Program-made: the position numbers and the translations under genes
Part shown: positions 1 through 6,078 of the stretch, in pieces
Position numbering within the stretch: position 1 is the stretch's first letter
Layout: each line of letters starts with the position of its first letter
Notes under the pieces: model-generated
Told to the model about the DNA's origin: nothing
What the model saw: only the letters and a program-made list of their open reading frames with translations
Database searches by the model: none
From: Anaerolineaceae bacterium
Lineage (GTDB): Bacteria > Chloroflexota > Anaerolineae > Anaerolineales > Anaerolineaceae
Length of the DNA stretch: 23,332 bases
Direction of reading: 5' to 3'
Assembly: GCA_003524305.1 (NCBI GenBank)
Contig: DQHW01000004.1
Coordinates: 1 to 23,332, forward strand

Positions 1-252
1 TACGACCAGGCTTGAGAGTAGGAGAATTAATGAGAGGGCAGAACCGGCAAGGAAGGTTTTACTGCTGAACAGATGCGAGAGCATTGCCAAAGGGCTCAAA
101 CGGATGGTGAAATCCACCAGGTTCGCGGGTAATCCATTCTGACGGCTGAAAACCACTGCCAGGAAGAAAACGATGAAAGACAATCCTTGAGTGATTTTTC
201 TGGCAATCACCCACCGACTTTCAAGTTTTCGCCTGATTTTTGTTTCAGGCAT
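1..252 (-). CDS. NapH-like 4Fe-4S membrane protein, N-terminal fragment
   Basis: An open frame starts with ATG at 252 and runs off the left window edge without a stop, giving 84 codons. The visible part has a basic N-terminus (MPETKIRRKLESRW), a first hydrophobic segment at about residues 24-34 (FIVFFLAVVF) and a second at about 66-84. Segments such as RLSPLAMLSHLFSS between two helices are typical of the start of NapH/polyferredoxin-type membrane proteins, whose Cys motifs normally follow the second helix and would lie outside the window. The start overlaps the end of the DUF362 gene by 8 bp, so translation is probably coupled. Proteins of this kind pass electrons across the membrane with partner ferredoxin-like proteins; the exact partner here is unknown. 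The family call rests on the N-terminal pattern alone, since no Cys cluster is visible. Confidence 0.6.
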   Translation of the reverse strand, partial: MPETKIRRKLESRWVIARKITQGLSFIVFFLAVVFSRQNGLPANLVDFTIRLSPLAMLSHLFSSKTFLAGSALSLILLLSSLVV

Positions 253-1252
253 CGATGTTGATCTCTTGAATATTCAATCCGGTCAGGTCAGCTTTGCCTA
301 AACCGCGTTCGGCAGCTTTTATGACATAAGGAAGGTAATCAGGTGTTTTATCGAATAATCGGGTGGCGTAACTGTCGGCAGCAACAATATCATGCGAGAA
401 AATTAAAGTGTTTTGAAGTTTGACATCGTCAAGGTTACCGCCGGTAGGGCCGTTGGCCATGAGGGTACGAATGGCGTCTATGATAGTGAGATGTGGACGA
501 ACCACGGTGGCGAGATCCACCAAATTCTGTTCAAACGATGGATGAATACTCTCTCGATTGAGCATGGTTCCCATCAAATTCTTTAAACCCAGGGTTAATT
601 TCGCCATCCCGTGAGTTTTGGCAATAGGCACATTAATTAAAAGATCAGTGGTTAATACATCTTGATAAATAGAAGCTTTTTTTAATCGAACAGCATCAGG
701 GATAGACATTTCAACAAACTTCAAATCAGACATAACTTCCATTTCGCCGCCGGCGGCTGTGACCAGGTCAGCAATACCGCTGTTTTTGTAACATTGTTCA
801 CCTGTTCCACCAAATGGAAAATCCATCACACGCACACGTTTAGCGCCAACTTCAAGACACATTTTGACCAAAGCTGCGACCACCCAAGGATTGGTGGTTG
901 CCGCGTATTCATACGAATAATAACCTATGCAAATATTGGGCTTGATGATCACATCCGCACCAGGTTTCATGAAACGTTCCATGCCGCCTAAAGCAAGCAT
1001 CCCTTGTCTAACCATCTTTTCGGCGTCGCTTCCACGGGTGACCACAAGATAGGGATATTGGTTTTGCGTATCGGTTGGCACTTCAGTTGCGTTCTCTGTC
1101 GAGGCGAAATCAGTTGCAATCTGAGTTTCAGCCGGTATTTGAGTTTCTGCCACGGGTTTGACTCCGCAAGACGTCAAAATAGGTTGAGCGGCTAATGTTG
1201 TAGCTCCCAACATTAAATTACGCAAAAATTCACGCCTTGATTGATCTTTCAT
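245..1252 (-). CDS. DUF362 domain protein, Tat-exported lipoprotein
   Basis: A protein of 335 residues. The chosen start at 1252 has an AGGAG Shine-Dalgarno about 7 nt upstream. An in-frame ATG at 1303 would lie inside the preceding gene and would bury the signal peptide. The N-terminus has a twin-arginine motif (SRREFLRNLM, residues 5-14), a short hydrophobic stretch and a lipobox LTSC with Cys29, so the mature protein is probably a lipoprotein exported folded by Tat. The DUF362 core follows, with hallmark segments such as VIIKPNI, NVPIAKTH and LTLGLKNLMG. DUF362 proteins have no firmly established general reaction, but they often sit beside iron-sulfur proteins, as here with the NapH-like gene overlapping the end. 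No CxxCxxC ferredoxin motif is visible in this copy. A redox or metal-related role is inference from neighbours. Confidence 0.85.
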   Translation of the reverse strand: MKDQSRREFLRNLMLGATTLAAQPILTSCGVKPVAETQIPAETQIATDFASTENATEVPTDTQNQYPYLVVTRGSDAEKMVRQGMLALGGMERFMKPGADVIIKPNICIGYYSYEYAATTNPWVVAALVKMCLEVGAKRVRVMDFPFGGTGEQCYKNSGIADLVTAAGGEMEVMSDLKFVEMSIPDAVRLKKASIYQDVLTTDLLINVPIAKTHGMAKLTLGLKNLMGTMLNRESIHPSFEQNLVDLATVVRPHLTIIDAIRTLMANGPTGGNLDDVKLQNTLIFSHDIVAADSYATRLFDKTPDYLPYVIKAAERGLGKADLTGLNIQEINIDA

Positions 1253-1278
1253 GGTTTGGCTCCTGAAGAAAAGGGGAA

Positions 1279-1986
1279 CTATTCGTTTGAAAGCACTTCG
1301 CACTGCACCTGATCATCGGCATGGACGATCTGATCGGTTAGTAAAGTGAGACTTTCAAAATCAAGATTTGTTGAGAAATGATCAGGCAGTAAAAACCCCC
1401 AATTGATGCTTGAAAAATACGAATTGGCAGTACCCGCATTGACAAGTTGGCAGAATTGCTGCCATGAATTTTGTCCGTTTAACAAGATGGCGTGTTTTTC
1501 TGTATCTGTTGTTGCAGCAATGTATGTTATCGGAGAATCGATTCCGGTGATCCATTGATTTGAGTAACTTACCCCGGTATCGTCAGTAAGAATGTAACCG
1601 TTAATTTTTAAATCATAATTTGACTGAAGGAGGTTTATAAAGCGTTGGTTAACTTTGTGTTCAGAATTCAAACTAAATTTCTGGTTAATACGGTCATGAA
1701 TTTCAGTATTATAAGTTGGAAAAATAGGGAGAAGCATCAATTGAGAAGGGGAAGATTCATTCACAAATCCAACCCAAACCGAAACCAGTTCAGGTTTATC
1801 AAGTGATAAATCATTAACGTGTATAAAAATGTAATTTGACTGGATGACGAGTGGAATTTCGATAGGTTCTGTACCTTGAGCGCCAGCCGATTGTTTGGCG
1901 GACAAAAATTTTGAGGCAACCTTATAACCAAAAAAGGCACACACTCCAAAAACCACTATTATGACCGGTATGACGATCTTTTTCAT
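1279..1986 (-). CDS. Membrane-anchored protein of unknown function, possibly LCP-like
   Basis: A protein of 235 residues with an N-terminal membrane anchor (residues 4-20, IVIPVIIVVFGVCAFFG) followed by a basic linker, so most of the chain is probably extracytoplasmic. The segment around residues 50-85 (IFIHVNDLS, then LVSVWVGFV and LMLLPIFPT) faintly recalls the beta strands of LytR-CpsA-Psr phosphotransferases, but the Arg- and Asp-rich catalytic signature of that family is absent, so an enzymatic role is not supported. The gene is first in a minus-strand unit and its stop lies 26 bp before the DUF362 start. No strong Shine-Dalgarno precedes the ATG; instead a 14-bp palindrome sits 7-20 nt upstream. 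I do not recognise a specific family. Confidence 0.65.
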   Translation of the reverse strand: MKKIVIPVIIVVFGVCAFFGYKVASKFLSAKQSAGAQGTEPIEIPLVIQSNYIFIHVNDLSLDKPELVSVWVGFVNESSPSQLMLLPIFPTYNTEIHDRINQKFSLNSEHKVNQRFINLLQSNYDLKINGYILTDDTGVSYSNQWITGIDSPITYIAATTDTEKHAILLNGQNSWQQFCQLVNAGTANSYFSSINWGFLLPDHFSTNLDFESLTLLTDQIVHADDQVQCEVLSNE

Positions 1987-1993
1987 AGTTAGG

Positions 1994-2007
1994 TTTGTCC
2001 AGACAAA
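1994..2007. promoter_or_regulatory. Perfect palindrome in the leader of the 1986 gene
   Basis: TTTGTCCAGACAAA has 6-bp perfect arms around a 2-bp centre and lies 7-20 nt before the ATG at 1986 on the minus strand. A protein bound here would cover the translation start region, and the same palindrome could form a small RNA hairpin over the ribosome site. Operator function is inference. Confidence 0.3.
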
Positions 2008-2061
2008 TAGTTGATTATTATTTAATTATTTTACCATCATGAAGAAATCAAGGGAAATGAA

Positions 2062-2081
2062 AACGGCGCTCTCGCGCCGTT
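2062..2081 (-). terminator. Hairpin terminator after the ftsZ operon
   Basis: AACGGCGC-TCTC-GCGCCGTT is a perfect 8-bp GC-rich stem with a 4-nt loop. It starts 10 nt past the stop codon of the 71-residue gene. On the minus strand it is followed by a short T-rich stretch (TTTTCATTT), so it is a plausible though not ideal intrinsic terminator for the four-gene unit. Confidence 0.7.
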
Positions 2082-2090
2082 AAGAGATTA

Positions 2091-2306
2091 TTAAAAAATA
2101 GTACTAAGTGAAAAGAGTAAAAATCCACTGGCAAAGCCCGCAAATGCGATGACCACGCCAATGGCAATGTGTCTGACAATCTGTTCATCGTGATACAGGT
2201 CGGAGAGCGATTTGGCAGCCGTTCTCAGCCAGGCTGAATTGGACAACATCGGAATGACAGTATCCCAAAACTTGAGTTCAATTTTCTTGGAGAGTTGAGA
2301 GATCAT
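2091..2306 (-). CDS. Small tail-anchored membrane protein, last gene of ftsZ operon
   Basis: A protein of 71 residues. The N-terminal 45 residues are soluble and partly amphipathic (LSKKIELKFWDTVIPML and onward), and the C-terminus is one hydrophobic helix at about residues 47-70 (IAIGVVIAFAGFASGFLLF), ending the protein at Phe71. This is the shape of a tail-anchored protein with its N-terminal part in the cytoplasm. A Shine-Dalgarno-like AAAGGTGA lies about 5 nt before the ATG and overlaps the stop of the 72-residue gene, so the two are probably co-translated. No known family is recognised. Being in the same operon as ftsZ, it could tether FtsZ or another division factor to the membrane; this is inference only. 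Confidence 0.7.
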   Translation of the reverse strand: MISQLSKKIELKFWDTVIPMLSNSAWLRTAAKSLSDLYHDEQIVRHIAIGVVIAFAGFASGFLLFSLSTIF

Positions 2307-2315
2307 GATTCACCT

Positions 2316-2534
2316 TTACCTTGATGTAGTCATTTTTAATATTCTGCCATCAGCAGAAACAGAAACCCTTACAGTACGATCCATGGTTTTGCCGTCAGCA
2401 GTCTTTACTTTGCCATGGAAAATCAATTGAAACTTGTCGCCAGGCAATGTAGTGATGGTTGGGTTTGATCCGCGAACTTCAGGAAACTGGCTGTAAACGG
2501 AGCTGCAAACGTGATTTTTTGCGCTGGCATCCAT
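2316..2534 (-). CDS. Small conserved-looking hypothetical protein after ftsZ
   Basis: A protein of 72 residues without signal peptide or membrane segment. The second half looks like an antiparallel beta sheet (KFQLIFHGKVKTADG, then RTVRVSVSADGRILKMTTS), with one Cys at residue 10. The Shine-Dalgarno AGGAG, 6 nt before the ATG, overlaps the TAG stop of ftsZ, which implies translational coupling to ftsZ. Coding is supported by this tight spacing on both sides. I recall similar short proteins in Anaerolineae, but no function is known to me. It could be a small partner of FtsZ or of the tail-anchored protein encoded next. Confidence 0.7.
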   Translation of the reverse strand: MDASAKNHVCSSVYSQFPEVRGSNPTITTLPGDKFQLIFHGKVKTADGKTMDRTVRVSVSADGRILKMTTSR

Positions 2535-2542
2535 AATTTCTC

Positions 2543-3730
2543 CTAATTTACCCGGCGGCGCAGAAATGCCGGAACATCCAGGTTGGGCTGGTTGATGACC
2601 ATATCCACCTGGGGGACGGGAGTGGGGGAAAATGCATTGACCTGGATAGGTTCATTCCCCATGCTGAGATCCATTGGAATGGATTGGATTTTTGATTGTT
2701 CGGGTTCAACAATTGATTGCTGAGTTTGAACTTTTTGAGTATCAATTGAGGTTGCGCCGATGCCGGTCAAAACCAAAATGACCTGCACACGGTCTTCCAT
2801 AAGTTCATCGCAGATAACACCTGGGATGATTTCCACACCGGTGCCGGTTCTCGCTTGCAAATAACTGAGGGCATCGGTTACTTCTGAAAAGGTCAGGTTG
2901 GTGCCGCCGGTAAAGTTGGCTATTATGCCGCCTGCATCCGAAAGATTGATGGTTTCAATCATGGGGTGATGCAGGGCATGTTCAAGTGCATCAATAGCTT
3001 TGTTTTCACCTTCACCTGTGCCGATGGCCAGCAGTGAACCGCCGCCATTTTTCATCAAGTTGCGAATATGTGAGAAATCAACATTGATCAAGCCCGGTTG
3101 GGTGATCAATTCGGAAATACCTTGAATACCCTGTCGCAAAATGTCATCCGCCATGCGGAAAGCCATCTCAAGCGGAAGATCGCGCGGGGCGGCAGATAGC
3201 AAGCGATCGTTAGGAACGGTAATCAAAGTGTCAGTGAAAGGCTGCAATTTGGCCAGACCTTCACGGGCATTTTTTTGGCGCCTACCCATTTCAAACGAGA
3301 ACGGCAAACTGACCACAGCCACAACTACTGCGCCTAAACTTTTTGCAATACGAGCAGCGACACTGATGGCGCCGGTTCCAGTTCCGCCGCCCATACCGGC
3401 AGTCAGAAAGACCATATCAGCACCGGCTAATACTTCATTTAGTTCAGCAGTGCTTTCTTCAGCCGCGGCTTCTCCAACTTCAGGGTTGCCGCCTGCGCCG
3501 AGTCCGCGAGTGAGCAGCGGGCCAAGTTGAACTTTGACAGAAGCCTGGCTGGATTTCAGCACCTGGGCATCTGTATTGGCTGCAATAAACTCAATTCCTG
3601 AAAGGCCGAGTTCTATCATACGATCCACTGCGTTTTGTCCACCGCCGCCCAGACCAACCACTTTTAAAACCGGGTTTCTGGCTTCGATGGGAGTATGTTC
3701 CATAGGGGTTGCAGACTCAGTGATAATCAT
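2543..3730 (-). CDS. ftsZ: Cell division GTPase FtsZ, divergent, altered T7 loop
   Basis: A 395-residue tubulin-like GTPase. The start at 3730 is preceded by GAGAGGTGA, a strong Shine-Dalgarno, and lies 4 bp after the stop of the upstream gene; the longer frame to 3901 only runs back through that gene. Visible motifs are the glycine-rich loop GLGGGGQNAVDRM (26-38), NTDAQ (52-56), RGLGAGGNPEVG (75-86), the tubulin signature GGGTGTG (114-120), PNDRLL (173-178) and a C-terminal peptide DVPAFLRRR (385-393) of the kind that binds FtsA or SepF. The T7 loop reads NVDFSHIR (216-223): the first catalytic Asp is kept (Asp218), but the second, Asp212 in E. coli, is His221. The G5 loop also has Gln where Gly or Ser is usual, and GAAPVVA is replaced by GAISVAA. 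No other dcw cluster gene is adjacent. It may be the main FtsZ of a divergent lineage or a paralogue. Confidence 0.93.
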   Translation of the reverse strand: MIITESATPMEHTPIEARNPVLKVVGLGGGGQNAVDRMIELGLSGIEFIAANTDAQVLKSSQASVKVQLGPLLTRGLGAGGNPEVGEAAAEESTAELNEVLAGADMVFLTAGMGGGTGTGAISVAARIAKSLGAVVVAVVSLPFSFEMGRRQKNAREGLAKLQPFTDTLITVPNDRLLSAAPRDLPLEMAFRMADDILRQGIQGISELITQPGLINVDFSHIRNLMKNGGGSLLAIGTGEGENKAIDALEHALHHPMIETINLSDAGGIIANFTGGTNLTFSEVTDALSYLQARTGTGVEIIPGVICDELMEDRVQVILVLTGIGATSIDTQKVQTQQSIVEPEQSKIQSIPMDLSMGNEPIQVNAFSPTPVPQVDMVINQPNLDVPAFLRRRVN

Positions 3731-3734
3731 GTTT

Positions 3735-5084
3735 TCACCTCTCAAGAAGTTGTGTTGCAATACTTGTACCATCACCGCTAATTTGATCCACCAGGCAGCC
3801 CAGGTCGCGCAGCTTGCTGATCTCTTCAGTAGAAAAATCTTTATCACCACCAATGATGGTGACCTTGCGCGCCATAGCTGCTTCTTTAAGTGAAAAACCA
3901 ACGGTTGGTTTATATTTGCGGATAAAGGGACGTGTCACATCTAAATGCCATTCAGCCAGACCCCATTCATAGACCGGCAAGAGTAGGTAATGTTCGATTG
4001 AAAAAGATAAGGCTTGGGGCGTTGTACCATCCGTTTTGGGGAGTTGAGCGTCTGGTTGAATGGGGGATGGATCTGGTGAAGCAACCCTTTTGGCGGCTGG
4101 GGCAAGCACACGAACGACAGGTAGGGTGCTGCCTTCCGATTTAACCCAACTCTGCGGATATTCTTCAGAGTCAGGATCGGCTGCGAGAAGCCAAAAGTTG
4201 CAGGCAACGATGGCATGCGCGGATTCAAGCTCTTCAACATCATTAATCAATGACAGCATGGCTTCGACCATTTCGGCATGTACTTCAGGTGAATAGTACG
4301 ATCCGGGTTGTTTAATTCCTGCGCCAAACTGGATTATCGGCATATTATTAATACCTGCAGCAGCGGCAAGTTTGCCTACCCATTCGTAATTATTGAATCC
4401 ACGCTGATCTTCTGATCCGGTTGGCGTGAGGTAAGGCCGGGAGTGAACCCACTTTTCAGGTCCGCCCATTCCCCAGGATAGTTCGTGTCCGTAAGTATAG
4501 GCATAGACACCAGCAGCCATGGTATTCAGCAAATGCTGCTGTCCACGGCGAGATAACGATTGCAGTGAGGATTTGAAGAAAGATGTATCCCAATAGCTGC
4601 CGCCAGGCATGAGCGGAGGAAATACAGGAGTCAATCCGTTACGTTGGGCTTCAAGCGCGAGAGGCAGAAAGCGGTCAATAAAGCGTTCCACGAGATCTTG
4701 GTGAGACCAACCAGCGGCTGACCAGCTTGATGTATCGTTGGGCTTATCAAAGAAGACGACATTTTTAACTCCCCAACGCGAATAAGCTGAAAGGATCGGT
4801 TTCAAATCAGCGGCAGACGGAGAATCAGGAAGCTGCAGTTTGAAATGCACGATGGGTTGAATACCGGCTTCAACCAGACCGGTAACAAAATTTTCTGGGA
4901 TGGCGCGGTTGGAATCAGACAGCAGAACGACCCAGGAGGCATTCAGTCTGGTTAATTCAGGCAGCCAAACCGACAGATCCTGGGCGGAATAGTGCAAAGT
5001 GTCTTGGAAATAGTGAAGTCCAAGACGATTGCTTTCTGAATTGGTTTTTGAGTTCATCATATTGCATCCAACCTTGCCCGTCAT
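3735..5084 (-). CDS. TIM-barrel glycosidase-like protein of unknown function
   Basis: A protein of up to 449 residues without an obvious signal peptide. Residues 20-330 look like an (alpha/beta)8 barrel of the glycoside hydrolase clan A type: LGLHYFQDT, WVVLLSD, IQPIVHFKLQ, VKNVVFFDKPND, LTPVFPPLMPGG, YAYTYGHELSWG and MPIIQFGAG read as successive strands. At the usual Asn-Glu acid/base site the sequence has DKPND (113-117), so the classic catalytic Glu is missing and activity is doubtful. A Pro-rich linker (about 335-355) leads to a C-terminal domain whose end (VTIIGGDKDFSTEEI and IATQLLE) resembles a cell-wall-binding type 2 repeat or a similar flavodoxin-like fold. The gene ends 4 bp before ftsZ and heads the operon. 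Other starts (5060, 5057) are possible; a weak promoter 8 nt before 5084 (ATGGCA, 17 nt, TATTTG) mildly favours 5084. Confidence 0.7.
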   Translation of the reverse strand: MTGKVGCNMMNSKTNSESNRLGLHYFQDTLHYSAQDLSVWLPELTRLNASWVVLLSDSNRAIPENFVTGLVEAGIQPIVHFKLQLPDSPSAADLKPILSAYSRWGVKNVVFFDKPNDTSSWSAAGWSHQDLVERFIDRFLPLALEAQRNGLTPVFPPLMPGGSYWDTSFFKSSLQSLSRRGQQHLLNTMAAGVYAYTYGHELSWGMGGPEKWVHSRPYLTPTGSEDQRGFNNYEWVGKLAAAAGINNMPIIQFGAGIKQPGSYYSPEVHAEMVEAMLSLINDVEELESAHAIVACNFWLLAADPDSEEYPQSWVKSEGSTLPVVRVLAPAAKRVASPDPSPIQPDAQLPKTDGTTPQALSFSIEHYLLLPVYEWGLAEWHLDVTRPFIRKYKPTVGFSLKEAAMARKVTIIGGDKDFSTEEISKLRDLGCLVDQISGDGTSIATQLLER

Positions 5085-5147
5085 AGTTAACTCAAATACG
5101 ATGTAGCAAGTACTGTGCCATCTTGGTTAATTAAGGATTAAATCGTC

Positions 5148-5156
5148 TGCTATAAT
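5148..5156 (+). promoter_or_regulatory. Extended -10 promoter of the epimerase gene, leaderless start
   Basis: TGCTATAAT is a perfect extended -10 element. The -10 hexamer ends 7 nt before ATG 5164, so transcription would begin at or within a nucleotide of that ATG. The alternative ATG at 5155 lies inside the -10 and could not be in the mRNA. The -35 is poor (TTAATT, 18 nt upstream), as expected for an extended -10 promoter. Confidence 0.7.
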
Positions 5157-5163
5157 GTCACTC

Positions 5164-6069
5164 ATGATATTGGTTACAGGCGGAACAGGTTTTATAGGCA
5201 GGAATCTCATCAAGGCTTTGGTTGAATCAGGCCATAAGGTGCGGATATTATTAAAACCTTCCACAACCTCACCGAATTTCCCCAAGGGGATACCAGTGGA
5301 AGTGGCGGTGAGCAGCTTGTCAGACCAAAGGGGTGTCAGGGCGGCACTCAAAGATGTAAATCAAATTTTCCATCTGGCCGGCGCGGAACGTAAAGGCAGC
5401 CGCGGCGATCTCAACCAGGTTGATGTGGAAGGTACATCCACGTTGATGCAGGCTGCCAAAGAAACCAAAATTGACCGCGTTTATTATTTGAGCCATCACG
5501 GCGCTGCGCGTGCTTCTGCCTACCCGGTGCTTAAAGCCAAGGCGATTGCCGAGCATTGGATCATCAACAGTGGAATTCCTTACACCATCGTCCGCACCGG
5601 TTCTGTGTTTGGGCCGGGGGATCAATTTACTGTCCCATTGGCAAAATTGATAAAAATTTCTCCGATATTTCTGATGCCATCCAAAGGGCATGTCTTGCTG
5701 CAGCCTTTATGGATTGATGACCTGATCAACGTTTTACTGTTGATCAGGGAAGATCCAAAAGCTGTAAATCGCATCTATTCGATTGGTGGAATGGAACCTC
5801 TGCCTTACCGCGAAATAGTTCGTTTGATAATGAACAAAACGGGTATAAAACGTTATATAATACCGGTTTCGCCGGCAACTTTGCGATCACTTTCACTTTG
5901 GATTGACCAGATTTTCCCTTCCTTTCCAGTTTCAATCTTTTGGCTGGATCACCTGGCAGAAGACCGCACTGCTAACCTTGACAGCCTTCCGCGTGAATTT
6001 GGCATCATGCCGGCCAGGTTTCATCAACACCTCGATTATCTCACCACCGAAATAAAGAAAAGGAAATAA
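5164..6069 (+). CDS. NAD(P)-dependent epimerase/dehydratase-like protein (SDR)
   Basis: A protein of 301 residues from ATG 5164. It opens directly with the Rossmann strand and dinucleotide loop (MILVTGGTGFIGRNL, GxxGxxG form), which supports this start over ATG 5155, three codons earlier. Later marks are a strand ending in FHLAGAERKG, the segment VYYLSHHGAARAS, and YPVLKAKAIAEHW, where the usual Tyr-x3-Lys pair is present. IVRTGSVFGPGD is typical of the NDUFA9-like/atypical SDR group often called NAD(P)H-binding or sugar-nucleotide epimerase. The substrate cannot be told from sequence. The stop lies 9 bp before the GH57 gene on the same strand, so they probably share a transcript. The C-terminal part is rich in hydrophobic residues (SLSLWIDQIFPSFPVSIFWL), perhaps a membrane-associating helix pair. 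Confidence 0.85.
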   Translation: MILVTGGTGFIGRNLIKALVESGHKVRILLKPSTTSPNFPKGIPVEVAVSSLSDQRGVRAALKDVNQIFHLAGAERKGSRGDLNQVDVEGTSTLMQAAKETKIDRVYYLSHHGAARASAYPVLKAKAIAEHWIINSGIPYTIVRTGSVFGPGDQFTVPLAKLIKISPIFLMPSKGHVLLQPLWIDDLINVLLLIREDPKAVNRIYSIGGMEPLPYREIVRLIMNKTGIKRYIIPVSPATLRSLSLWIDQIFPSFPVSIFWLDHLAEDRTANLDSLPREFGIMPARFHQHLDYLTTEIKKRK

Positions 6070-6078
6070 CATTTCAGA

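Noticed and set aside
3141..3530. 129-codon plus-strand frame inside ftsZ
   Set aside because: It is the antisense of conserved FtsZ motifs and shows only composition-driven Ala/Ser/Pro content.
3731..3901. N-terminal extension of the FtsZ frame to 3901
   Set aside because: It overlaps the end of the upstream gene in another frame, its residues do not look like FtsZ, and a strong Shine-Dalgarno precedes ATG 3730.
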